Origin: Aquabacterium sp029268225 | GTDB lineage: Bacteria > Pseudomonadota > Gammaproteobacteria > Burkholderiales > Burkholderiaceae_C | Reading direction: 5' to 3' | DNA length: 64,000 nt | Assembly (NCBI RefSeq): GCF_037482285.1 | Contig: NZ_JBBEYB010000005.1 | Location: 62,001 to 126,000 of the forward strand | The notes under the pieces: generated by a model | The model's database searches: none | The model's input: the letters and a program-made list of their open reading frames with translations, nothing else | Told to the model about the DNA's origin: nothing | Shown: positions 36,478 to 42,917 of the stretch, in pieces | Layout: the number at the start of each line of letters is the position of its first letter | How positions within the stretch are numbered: the first letter of the stretch is position 1 | Made by a program: the position numbers and the translations under genes

Positions 36478-37112
36478 GCGCCGAAGGTTTATACAAGGCA
36501 CGCGCCCTAATGCAACTGTCTGAAATCTGCGCACCGTATGAGTGGGAGCACGTTGAAGCAGCGTTTGATGGTGACGTAGAAGCAGCCATTTCGCTGAGTG
36601 TGGCTCTGAACAATTCCAAGCGTGGCGCTGTAGCTGTGGCGATGTGGCGCGCCAAGGTCAAGCCTGATGCTTTCCGGGAGTATTTCGCAAGCGTTTGGGA
36701 GCATGACCACCGCCATGTGATTGCTGCCGCAGAAAGCCGCCGCACGCTGGGGCATATGTTCCGCTATGCCGCGTTTCCGATGCCAGCAGAACTGCCAGAC
36801 GTTGTAACCCTATGGCGTGGGTCATCCTGGCTGACGATAGCGGAGGCCAAAAAGGGCTATTCGTGGACTACCGATAGAAGCACCGCCTGCTGGTTTGCCG
36901 TGCGCTTTGCACAAGCCGGTGGCCGCCCCCTGGTGCTGCGTGCCGATGTTGCCAAATCGGACATTGCCCTATTCACCAACAACCGGAGTGAAAGCGAAGC
37001 CGTATTGATTCGCCCGCCCGCTGCCGCAGTGGTGGACGGCAATGTGAGCGACTGGACGGCCGCCTATCTTCTCAAAGAGGCGTCCATACGACAGAACACC
37101 TTGACCGCCTGA
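36474..37112 (+). CDS. Putative ADP-ribosyltransferase-fold protein carried by the element
   Basis: 212 aa, no signal peptide. The C-terminal half shows the spaced residues of R-S-E ADP-ribosyltransferases: Arg115 in VTLWRGSSW, Ser-Trp-Thr-Thr at 130-133 (YSWTTDRSTACWFAVRF), and an ExE at Glu173/Glu175 in NRSESEAVLIRPP. This is pattern recognition, not a database match, and similar unannotated proteins occur in prophages. It is coupled to the integrase by ATGA, an unusual place for a cargo gene. It could be an anti-phage, anti-host or regulatory effector; no antitoxin-like partner is next to it. The N-terminal half (about 1-105) is unrecognised. Confidence 0.45.
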   Translation: MSAEGLYKARALMQLSEICAPYEWEHVEAAFDGDVEAAISLSVALNNSKRGAVAVAMWRAKVKPDAFREYFASVWEHDHRHVIAAAESRRTLGHMFRYAAFPMPAELPDVVTLWRGSSWLTIAEAKKGYSWTTDRSTACWFAVRFAQAGGRPLVLRADVAKSDIALFTNNRSESEAVLIRPPAAAVVDGNVSDWTAAYLLKEASIRQNTLTA

Positions 37113-37210
37113 CAGGCTCAGGCAAGAGGGCAACACCTACCAAAAGCCGCCGCCCCCGTGGTGGCCCGCTGGGGCTTCATATCGTACCGACGACGCTAAA
37201 TACAAAAGTG

Positions 37211-37240
37211 TTGACACCCAGCCGATTGCTGTGCTTAAAT
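37211..37240 (+). promoter_or_regulatory. Strong sigma-70-like promoter in the element's central intergenic region
   Basis: Consensus -35 TTGACA (37211-37216) and -10 TTAAAT (37235-37240) with 18-bp spacing; expected start near 37247. It lies in the 383-bp gap between the ART-like gene and alpA and points toward the terminator array. Confidence 0.6.
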
Positions 37241-37246
37241 TAAGGC

Positions 37247-37324
37247 GTTGGCGCAGCCGTGCCCAAACCAAATTCAACGGCCGCTGACTGAAAGCACCAC
37301 GAACCCGCATTAGCGGGTTTTTTT
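37247..37324 (+). ncRNA. Candidate short terminated RNA (leader or small RNA)
   Basis: From the predicted start (about 37247) to the first terminator (37324) is about 78 nt with no convincing ORF. Size and ending are those of a small RNA or attenuated leader. The call rests only on promoter plus terminator; no family is recognised. Confidence 0.35.
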
Positions 37325-37486
37325 ATGTTCGCGTGAATCTCACCCGCAAGCCCGCCCGGAGTCATCCGAGCGGGTTTTTTTGTTTCCGAGCCCGGCTAAC
37401 CCGTGGCTCCCCCCCCCCGCCCGCCCTGCCACAAGCTCGGCGGGTTTTTTTGTGCCCGCATGGTTCGCCCAGCGGGCTTTTTTTTT
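37302..37486 (+). terminator. Array of four consecutive intrinsic terminators
   Basis: Four GC-stem/T-tract units follow each other on the plus strand: 37302-37324 (AACCCGC/GCGGGTT), 37351-37381 (CCCGCcCGGA/TCCGaGCGGG), 37420-37451 (CCCGCC/GGCGGG) and 37454-37486 (GCCCGC/GCGGGC, nine T). They share the GCGGG-T motif but have different loops, so they are not simple copies. They stand between a strong promoter and the alpA operon; the last ends about 10 bp before the alpA ATG. Confidence 0.8.
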
Positions 37487-37495
37487 GGAAGCGCC

Positions 37496-37702
37496 ATGAT
37501 GCAACATCAATTCCCCCCGCTGGAGCAAGTGACCCGCACAGCACTGTGCACCACTGAAGCTGCCCACTATCTGAACCGTCAACCGCAAACCCTGCGCACA
37601 TGGGCATGTCTGGAAAATGGGCCGCTGCGCCCCATCCGCATCAATGGCCGCCTTGCGTGGCCGGTGGCTGAAATTCGCCGCGTGCTGGGGGTGCCAGCAT
37701 GA
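37496..37702 (+). CDS. AlpA/excisionase-like helix-turn-helix protein
   Basis: 68 aa. TEAAHYLNRQPQTLRTWAC is a MerR/excisionase-type helix-turn-helix, followed by the wing region PLRPIRINGRLAWPVAEIRRVL. In P4-like and PICI elements AlpA-like proteins act as regulators of excision or of the early operon. ATG 37496 has GGAAG upstream, directly after the last terminator. The stop overlaps the next ATG (ATGA). Confidence 0.75.
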   Translation: MMQHQFPPLEQVTRTALCTTEAAHYLNRQPQTLRTWACLENGPLRPIRINGRLAWPVAEIRRVLGVPA

Positions 37703-38010
37703 GCGCCGCCACCTACGCCCATTACGTTTCCGCCATGTGTGCCGCCCTGCGTGGGTGCGCCACTGGCGACAAGCGCAAACAGCTCTACGAGCGCACCGGG
37801 GCTGCAATGGGTGCTGCCCTTCTGGATGAGCTGCTGGCGCTGCGTGACCGCCCCCAGGCTGAGGCCCTGCGCGCCGTGCATGACAAGCTGCGCGAACTGT
37901 CCAAGCTGCAAGACGCTGACAGCGCCGCCGCTGGCTTTGCTGTGGCAATCGTCGCCGTGCTTGAGCTTGGCATTGCGAACCTGCCGAAGTCAGAGGGGGG
38001 CCGCCCATGA
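37699..38010 (+). CDS. Hypothetical element protein, helical
   Basis: 103 aa, rich in Ala and Leu, mostly predicted helix (LYERTGAAMGAALLDELLALRDR, AVHDKLRELSKLQ), with a more hydrophobic stretch AAAGFAVAIVAVLELGIANL near the end. No family recognised. It is coupled by ATGA overlaps to alpA before it and the next ORF after it, which strongly supports it being translated. Confidence 0.6.
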   Translation: MSAATYAHYVSAMCAALRGCATGDKRKQLYERTGAAMGAALLDELLALRDRPQAEALRAVHDKLRELSKLQDADSAAAGFAVAIVAVLELGIANLPKSEGGRP

Positions 38011-38372
38011 GGACCCCAAAAGGAAAAGCCCCCGCACCGACCAAAGTACCAGGGGCTCACGGTGAACAACTTTCGTTTCTGCCGCCCGCGCCATTCTGCC
38101 CCACATGGCCCAAGAGTGGAACCCTGGCCGACGTGGCACTAGGGCTGCTGATGGATGGCCGCCTGATTGACCATCCCGAGTTTCAAGACAAAACGCAATC
38201 CTGGCGACTCGGTGCCGTGATTTTCACGCTGCGCGCTTTGGGCTGGCCGGTTGAAACCATCGAGGTGCCAAGCCCGACCGAGCACTACCCCGAGCGAATC
38301 ATTGCGCTGTATCGCCTGGACGGGAAGTACACCGCCCAAGCACTCGCCATGAATGGAGGTGCTGCGTGCTGA
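38007..38372 (+). CDS. Hypothetical element protein, winged-helix-like
   Basis: 121 aa. The middle part, LADVALGLLMDGRLIDHPEF...SWRLGAVIFTLRALGWPVETIEV, looks like the helix-turn-helix module often found in front of phage primases, with a Pro-rich N-terminus. A DNA-binding role in replication or regulation is inferred. It overlaps its upstream neighbour by 4 nt and the primase gene by 7 nt. Confidence 0.6.
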   Translation: MRTPKGKAPAPTKVPGAHGEQLSFLPPAPFCPTWPKSGTLADVALGLLMDGRLIDHPEFQDKTQSWRLGAVIFTLRALGWPVETIEVPSPTEHYPERIIALYRLDGKYTAQALAMNGGAAC

Positions 38373-40333
38373 CGGACACCGCAAAGGCAATCGACGCACT
38401 GCACGCCATTCCGCCCGACCTGCCCCGTGATGAATGGGTGCGCGCTGGCATGGCTGCACAAGCTGCCGGGCTGGACTTCGACGCCTTCAACAACTGGAGC
38501 GCCGGGGCTGGCAACTACAACGAACGCGACGCCCGCGACACATGGCGCAGTTTCAAACCCGGCAAGGGCTTGGGGGCTGGCACGCTGTACCGCGTGGCCG
38601 CTGAACATGGATGGCGCATGAGCGAGCCGAGGACACCACAAAGGGCCATGCAAGCCCCCAGGAAGGCCGCAGAGCCGACGCGCAAGCCTGCCCCAGGGAT
38701 GAGCCCTGCCGAGGTGTGGAGCCGCTGCCAAACCGCAACCGCTGCGCATGGGTACATCGACGCCAAAGGCGCAGCCGGTGTGCCCCTGGATGGCCTGCGC
38801 GTGGTTCCTGCTGGTGATGCCCTGCGCATTGCCGGGCAGAGCATGGCCGGTGCTTTGGTGGTGCCTGCCCTGGCCGCTGATGGCACGCTGCAAAGCCTGC
38901 AACTGATTCCGCCGCCCGGTGCCGGGAAAAAGCTGAACCTGCCCGGTGCGCCGATGGCCGGGGCATCGTTCACCGTGGGCGAGACTGTGCCCGGTGGCCC
39001 GGTGTATGTGTGCGAGGGCATCGGGGCTGCGTGGGCCTGCTGGCAAGCGACCGGGGCCGCTGCCGTGGTGGCCTTTGGCTGGGGCAACGTGGCCCGCGTG
39101 GCTGCTGACCTGCGCCAGCGTGACGCATCCGCCCGGCTGGTGCTGGTGCCTGATGCGGGCAAGGAGTCCGAAGCCCTGCGCATCGCCGCCGAGGTGGGGG
39201 CCGCCGTGGCGACCATGCCCCAGGGAGAGGCGCAGAACTTCGACGCGAACGACCTAGCCCAGCGCGACGGGTGCGATGTGCTGGCCTGCCTGCTGGAGGC
39301 TGCCCAAGAGCCGCCCAAGCCCGAGCCGCGTTACAAGCTGCTAGGGGCCGATGAGCTGCGCGACCTGCCCCCGCTGGCCTGGCGCGTGCGTGGTGTGCTG
39401 CCTGCCGTGGGGCTTGCTGCGCTGTATGGCCCGAGCGCATCCGGCAAATCGTTTCTGGCCTTTGACCTGGCCGCCGCAATTGCCGAGGGCTGCCGCTGGT
39501 TTGATTGCCGCGTGGAAGCCGCGCCCGTGGTCTATGCCGCGCTGGAGGGGGAAGCCGGTTTCAAGCTGCGCGCCCGAGCATGGGAGGTGAACCGAGGCCG
39601 CCCCCTACCCCCTGGCCTGCGCATGATGCTGCAACCGTTCAAGCTGACCGCACCGCTTGACGTGGCAGACCTTGCCGCCGTGGTTCCTGCAGGCGCTGTG
39701 GTGGTGCTGGACACCCTGAATCGTGCCGCACCGACTGCCGACGAGAACAGCTCAAAGGACATGGGCGAGATTCTGGAGGCTGCAAAGACCTTGCAAGCCC
39801 TGACCGGGGGGCTGGTGGTGCTGGTTCATCACACAGGAAAGAACGCCGCAGCTGGCCTGCGTGGTCACAGTTCCTTGTTTGCTGCGATGGATGCCGCTAT
39901 CGAGGTTTCACGCGAGGGCGACCGCCGCGAATGGAAGGTAGCGAAGTCCAAAGACGGCATTGATGGCGAGGCTTGCCAGTTCAAGCTGCAAGTCGAAACG
40001 CTGGGGACAGAGGAAACCGGCGAGGCCATCACATCGTGCGTGGTGGTGCGTGACACCGCACTAGAGGACGTGCGCGCCGTGAAGCTGCCCCAGGGTGGCA
40101 ATCAGCGTGTGATTCTGGACGCCCTGCGCCCGATGTTCAAAGACGGGGTAACTGGCAAGCCCGGAGCGCCGATGCTGCGCCCGTGCATTGAGCTTGAAGC
40201 CGCTGTATCTGCTGGCGCTGCAAAGCTGACATGCCCGACCGACCGCCGAGCCACACGTACCAGAGAGGCAATCACCGGACTGGTGGCGCGTGGGGTGCTG
40301 GGCTGCAATGAGGGGTGGTTATGGCTGGCATGA
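38366..40333 (+). CDS. Primase-helicase with PriCT, Toprim-like and RepA-like ATPase domains
   Basis: 655 aa. Residues 1-85 match a PriCT-2 domain (DEWVRAGMAAQAAG, GKGLGAGTLYRVA). Residues about 120-300 are Toprim-like, with the Glu in VYVCEG (217) and Asp in VLVPDAG (263). The C-terminal part (about 340-600) is a RecA-fold ATPase with Walker A YGPSASGKS (about 354-362), Walker B AVVVLDTLNRA, and VLVHHTGK. Together these suffice to start replication of a small element. GTG start at 38366 with GGAGGT 5 nt upstream. The stop overlaps the next ATG. Confidence 0.87.
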   Translation: MLTDTAKAIDALHAIPPDLPRDEWVRAGMAAQAAGLDFDAFNNWSAGAGNYNERDARDTWRSFKPGKGLGAGTLYRVAAEHGWRMSEPRTPQRAMQAPRKAAEPTRKPAPGMSPAEVWSRCQTATAAHGYIDAKGAAGVPLDGLRVVPAGDALRIAGQSMAGALVVPALAADGTLQSLQLIPPPGAGKKLNLPGAPMAGASFTVGETVPGGPVYVCEGIGAAWACWQATGAAAVVAFGWGNVARVAADLRQRDASARLVLVPDAGKESEALRIAAEVGAAVATMPQGEAQNFDANDLAQRDGCDVLACLLEAAQEPPKPEPRYKLLGADELRDLPPLAWRVRGVLPAVGLAALYGPSASGKSFLAFDLAAAIAEGCRWFDCRVEAAPVVYAALEGEAGFKLRARAWEVNRGRPLPPGLRMMLQPFKLTAPLDVADLAAVVPAGAVVVLDTLNRAAPTADENSSKDMGEILEAAKTLQALTGGLVVLVHHTGKNAAAGLRGHSSLFAAMDAAIEVSREGDRREWKVAKSKDGIDGEACQFKLQVETLGTEETGEAITSCVVVRDTALEDVRAVKLPQGGNQRVILDALRPMFKDGVTGKPGAPMLRPCIELEAAVSAGAAKLTCPTDRRATRTREAITGLVARGVLGCNEGWLWLA

Positions 40334-40581
40334 CCGATAACCGAAATTCACCGAAACAGCCGTTTTCGGTTGATTCCGTAACCGAAATTCACCGCCCCCC
40401 CTTTAGAAGGGGGCGAAGTTCGGCGGTTTTTTCGGTGGGGTGGATTGGGCTTGCTGCTGGCCTGTTCGCGCTTGAGCAAGTCGTAGCCCTGGTGCGCATC
40501 CGCTGCGCTGATGGTGTGGCCTTTGTGGAGATGGCTTGCAGCCCTTTGCCGCGTGCATGGGGCGTGGCGCAGGGGCCATGA
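40330..40581 (+). CDS. Small hypothetical element ORF, ATGA-coupled to the primase
   Basis: 83 aa, MTDNRNSPKQPFSV at the start and a hydrophobic central run (VGWIGLAAGLFALEQVVALV). No family recognised. Support is positional: its ATG overlaps the primase stop (ATGA) and its stop overlaps the next ATG (ATGA), the same coupling seen throughout the operon. Its first 100 bp coincide with a cluster of CCGAAA repeats, so the reading frame could instead be incidental to a replication or control site. Confidence 0.4.
   Translation: MTDNRNSPKQPFSVDSVTEIHRPPFRRGRSSAVFSVGWIGLAAGLFALEQVVALVRIRCADGVAFVEMACSPLPRAWGVAQGP
40338..40435. repeat. CCGAAA repeat cluster, possible iteron-like origin or operator
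   Basis: A 16-bp direct repeat (TAACCGAAATTCACCG) is at 40338-40353 and 40379-40394. CCGAAA also occurs at 40351, and its inverse TTTCGG at 40364 and 40430. A C-run/G-run inverted repeat (40393-40415) lies between. The cluster sits immediately after the primase-helicase gene. Confidence 0.5.
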
Positions 40582-40835
40582 AAGACCCAGGCAGCCACCA
40601 ACCCAACCAACCAACCAACCGAAAGAACACGATGACCCTTAAAGACATACACCGCGCCATCGACGTGATGCGCATTGCCCTGGATTTGCCGACACGTGCC
40701 GAGCGAATGGATGAAGCCGACCGCCTCATGAAGGCCGCAGGCATGGAGATGCACCCAGCCCACAACGGTGTGCTTATTCGGCTGCGTGATGGCAGCAAAG
40801 CATTCATCTCACGCAAAGCACTGACCAACAACTGA
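40578..40835 (+). CDS. Small hypothetical element protein with a CCAA repeat in its 5' end
   Basis: 85 aa from ATG 40578, or 67 aa from ATG 40632 (MTLKDIHRAIDVMRIAL). The C-terminal two thirds are well formed: helical, then GVLIRLRDGSKAFISRKAL. The longer form is favoured by the ATGA overlap with the previous ORF and would read the tetranucleotide repeat as QPNQPTN; the shorter has a weak GAAAGAA ribosome site. No family recognised. Confidence 0.55.
   Translation: MKDPGSHQPNQPTNRKNTMTLKDIHRAIDVMRIALDLPTRAERMDEADRLMKAAGMEMHPAHNGVLIRLRDGSKAFISRKALTNN
40603..40620. repeat. Tetranucleotide repeat (CCAA) x 4.5
   Basis: CCAACCAACCAACCAACC, just upstream of ATG 40632 and within the longer reading frame. 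Short arrays of this kind can slip, but 4.5 copies is few. Confidence 0.7.
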
Positions 40836-40848
40836 AGGAACCAACATC

Positions 40849-41484
40849 ATGCAAACCTTGAGCCTTGAAACCCTGCGCCGCCTGCCCGCCTTTGCCGCTC
40901 TGATGGAGGAAGCCGAGCGCAAGAGCTTGGACGAGCGCGCCGCCCTTATCGAAGCCTGGCAGACGACGAACACCCAAGCCCGTGCCGAAATTGCCAGCCT
41001 GGAAGCGACCGAGCGCAAGCTCAGCGCCGAGGCTGACGCACTTGCCGCTGAGCTCAAGCGCCTGACCGAGCAGCGCGACCTTGCGCGCATGGGACTGCTG
41101 CGCGTCGCAAACCGCCACCATCGACACAACGAGGAAGCCCGGCAACGCATCATTGCTGGTGCAGATAGCCGCCTGTTTCAGTTCATCCTGTGGGCGCGAC
41201 GAGCCGCAAACATGGCCGCCTTCGCATCACATCGAGCCGAGCCGCTGGCAGTGGTGGGCGACTTCACAGCGCAGACACTCAAGGCGACGAAGCAGGCCCG
41301 CCTTGTCGCTGAACTGTGTGAGCACGCCGCAGAGCGCGCCGAGGCGATGCGACTGGAGGCAATCAGTTCTAGCGATGTAACCGGCGAGCTTTCCGCGATG
41401 GCTGCCAACATCCGCGACGCTTACCAACCGCTGGCGATGTTCGTGGGCGCATTGCCTGCCGAGCCTGACGGGCTCACGCACTAA
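40849..41484 (+). CDS. Hypothetical coiled-coil element protein
   Basis: 211 aa. Residues 15-90 form a charged coiled coil (EEAERKSLDERAALIEAW, ERKLSAEADALAAELKRL), followed by a helical domain with several Ala/Arg-rich segments. No signal peptide or membrane helix. No family recognised; a structural or packaging-related role is only a guess. Ribosome site GAAGGA upstream of ATG 40849. Confidence 0.65.
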   Translation: MQTLSLETLRRLPAFAALMEEAERKSLDERAALIEAWQTTNTQARAEIASLEATERKLSAEADALAAELKRLTEQRDLARMGLLRVANRHHRHNEEARQRIIAGADSRLFQFILWARRAANMAAFASHRAEPLAVVGDFTAQTLKATKQARLVAELCEHAAERAEAMRLEAISSSDVTGELSAMAANIRDAYQPLAMFVGALPAEPDGLTH

Positions 41485-41588
41485 GGCATGAGGGGGAAGG
41501 TGGGACAAAAGTCGGCAACCTTTCGACCAAGGAAACCGCGCTCCCTCCCATTCGCGGAAAAAAGCCCCCTTTTCAAAGGAATCAGCAA

Positions 41589-41822
41589 ATGGGAGGCGTA
41601 AAAGGCCGAAGTGGTGGAGCCCGCCCAAACTCAGGAGGCCCCCGCAAAGGCGCTGGAAGGCCCCCAGGGAGCCGCAACAAGCCAACCCTGATAGATGGCC
41701 TACCCGTGACCGCTGACCCGCTGGTGTGGCTGCTGGGGCTGGTGAACTCAGACCATGCGCCGCTGCGGGTTCGTGTCCGTGCTGCCGTGGTGCTGCTGCC
41801 CTACCTGCCCGACATGGAGTGA
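41589..41822 (+). CDS. Short terminase-small-subunit-like protein
   Basis: 77 aa. The Gly/Arg-rich start (GGVKGRSGGARPNSGGPRKG then AGRPPGSRN) and the following ADPLVWLLGLVNSDHAPLRVRVRAAVVLLPYL match the N-terminal DNA-binding portion of phage terminase small subunits; those continue for another 50-100 residues, so this one is shortened. In satellites such a protein can redirect a helper phage's packaging to the element's DNA. ATG 41589 with AAGGA 7 nt upstream. It is the last gene of the element, followed by a terminator. Confidence 0.6.
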   Translation: MGGVKGRSGGARPNSGGPRKGAGRPPGSRNKPTLIDGLPVTADPLVWLLGLVNSDHAPLRVRVRAAVVLLPYLPDME

Positions 41823-41840
41823 ACGCCACACGAACCAACC

Positions 41841-41865
41841 AAAGCCCCCGCCGTGGGGCTTTTTT
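41841..41865 (+). terminator. Intrinsic terminator of the element's main operon
   Basis: AAAGCCCC (41841-41848) pairs with GGGGCTTT (41855-41862), followed by T to 41865; 19 bp after the terminase-like gene. Confidence 0.75.
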
Positions 41866-41900
41866 CATTGCTGGTGTTGCCGATGTATTCCGGAAATTGA

Positions 41901-41920
41901 CTTACATCCGCCCTTACATC
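41901..41920. repeat. Right arm-type integrase site pair (CTTACATC)
   Basis: CTTACATC at 41901-41908 and 41913-41920. The 20-bp stretch is identical to 35062-35081 near the left end, in the same orientation. A partial inverted copy (GATGTA) is at 41882. Confidence 0.6.
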
Positions 41921-41937
41921 GTGCACAAAAACAACAA

Positions 41938-41960
41938 AGCCCCGGAGGGCATCCGAGGCT
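41938..41960 (-). terminator. Element-supplied terminator for the reconstituted tRNA-Lys(TTT)
   Basis: AGCCtCGGA/TCCGgGGCT 9-bp stem (one G-T) with a 5-nt loop on the minus strand, followed by TTTGTTGTTTTTG. It is inside the element, directly downstream of the tRNA, replacing the chromosomal terminator now at 34826-34848. Confidence 0.65.
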
Positions 41961-41975
41961 AAGTCATTGATTTCA

Positions 41976-42025
41976 TTGGTGGGTCGGGAGGGACTCGAAC
42001 CCTCGACCAACGGATTAAAAGTCCG
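41976..42025. repeat. attR: 50-bp repeat within the intact tRNA-Lys(TTT)
   Basis: Identical over 50 bp to 34882-34931. It covers the tRNA 3' end to the anticodon stem, so the functional tRNA uses element-derived 3' sequence. Confidence 0.93.
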
Positions 42026-42052
42026 CTGCTCTACCGACTGAGCTACCGACCC
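41977..42052 (-). tRNA. tRNA-Lys (anticodon TTT), integration site of the element
   Basis: A full cloverleaf folds on the minus strand: acceptor GGGTCGG/CCGACCC, D-arm AGCTCAGTCGGTAGAGC, anticodon loop CTTTTAA (anticodon TTT), T-arm GGGTTCGAGTCCC, and encoded CCA. The 5' half is chromosomal; the 3' part is within attR. Confidence 0.97.
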
Positions 42053-42066
42053 CCGCAGAGCCTGCA

Positions 42067-42072
42067 AGTATA
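42067..42072 (-). promoter_or_regulatory. -10 box of a possible tRNA-Lys(TTT) promoter
   Basis: Minus-strand TATACT lies 15 bp before the tRNA 5' end. A good -35 box is not visible at 16-18 bp, so the tRNA may also be read through from tcdA. Confidence 0.35.
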
Positions 42073-42088
42073 GCGTGTTTTTTGCACC

Positions 42089-42907
42089 TTACTTGCGGTC
42101 GCGCAACAACAGTTGCTCGATCAACTGTGCTGCGGCCACCATGCCGAAGGTCGCCGTGACAGTCACACTGGAGCCATAGCCCGCGCAGTTGAGCGAACCA
42201 TCGCCCCCCTGCCCCACGTCACAACTGTCTTGCGGCGGCAGCACGGCTTCACGAGAGAAGACGCAGCGCAACCCCATCTTGCCTCGACGCGCGCCCCCAT
42301 GACGCTGCCGCCAACGTTGCCGCAGCGAGGCCAACAGGGGGTCGTGCGTGACTTCGGACAGATCGGCCACTTCCACCAGTTGCGGACGGGTCTTGCCGCC
42401 GGCCGCCCCCACACTCACCATCGGCTTGCCATGGGTCACGCTCCAAGCCGCGAGGGCTGCCTTGGCACGCACCTGATCGCAGCAGTCGATGACGCCATCG
42501 AGGGCCTGCGCATCCAGCAGGTCCCCCACATTGGCCTCATCCACAAACTCTTCGATCGCCTGGACCTCACACTCTGGATGAATCTGAGCGATGCGCGCCT
42601 TGAGCGCCAGCACCTTGGCTTGACCGAGGGTGCTCTCCAGCGCATGGACCTGGCGGTTGATGTTGGACTCGGCGATGTTGTCGAGGTCGATCAGCACGAG
42701 CCGGGCCACCCCGCTGCGCGCCAAGGCCTCAGCCGTCCAAGATCCGACGCCCCCAACACCCACCACCGCCACACGGGCGGCGCGCAATGACTCATATGCA
42801 CGAACACCGTGCAGGCGGCGCAAGCCACCAAAGCGACGTTCGGGATCGGGGGCGCTGGCTTTGGCCAGCAATTCGGCATCCGGGATCAGCACGGTCACGT
42901 CGCTCAC
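42089..42907 (-). CDS. tcdA: tRNA threonylcarbamoyladenosine dehydratase TcdA (CsdL)
   Basis: About 272 aa E1-like ThiF fold. The nucleotide-binding glycine motif VAVVGVGGVGSWTAEALAR is near residue 45, with the E1-type LVLIDLDNIAESNINRQ and IDCCDQV. It cyclises t6A37 to ct6A in tRNAs, using ATP. Start is uncertain: GTG 42907, GTG 42898 or TTG 42913 are in frame, and none has a strong ribosome site. It closely follows cpoB, and the tRNA-Lys(TTT) lies just downstream; Lys(TTT) tRNA is itself a t6A substrate. Confidence 0.9.
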   Translation of the reverse strand: MSDVTVLIPDAELLAKASAPDPERRFGGLRRLHGVRAYESLRAARVAVVGVGGVGSWTAEALARSGVARLVLIDLDNIAESNINRQVHALESTLGQAKVLALKARIAQIHPECEVQAIEEFVDEANVGDLLDAQALDGVIDCCDQVRAKAALAAWSVTHGKPMVSVGAAGGKTRPQLVEVADLSEVTHDPLLASLRQRWRQRHGGARRGKMGLRCVFSREAVLPPQDSCDVGQGGDGSLNCAGYGSSVTVTATFGMVAAAQLIEQLLLRDRK

Positions 42908-42917
42908 ATCCAAGACG

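Larger units (their letters stand above)
34882..42025 (+). mobile_element. Integrated 7.09-kb satellite-like element in tRNA-Lys(TTT)
   Basis: Distance between the two 50-bp repeats is 7,094 bp. The element restores the tRNA 3' end at its right junction and carries, left to right, an integrase, an ADP-ribosyltransferase-like protein, an AlpA-like regulator, a primase-helicase, small ORFs and a terminase-small-subunit-like ORF. No capsid, tail, lysis or conjugation genes are present. This layout resembles Gram-negative phage-inducible chromosomal islands and P4-like satellites; the absence of large cargo makes it compact. Whether it still excises is unknown, but boundaries, integrase residues and arm sites look intact. 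Confidence 0.85.

Noticed and set aside
37410..37418. C-homopolymer run as a phase-variation switch
   Set aside because: It lies in a terminator-rich non-coding stretch with no start codon or promoter spacing it would alter.
34402..42052. CRISPR array or toxin-antitoxin pair in the accessory region
   Set aside because: No regularly spaced direct repeats with spacers; no small antitoxin-like ORF pairs with the ART-like gene.
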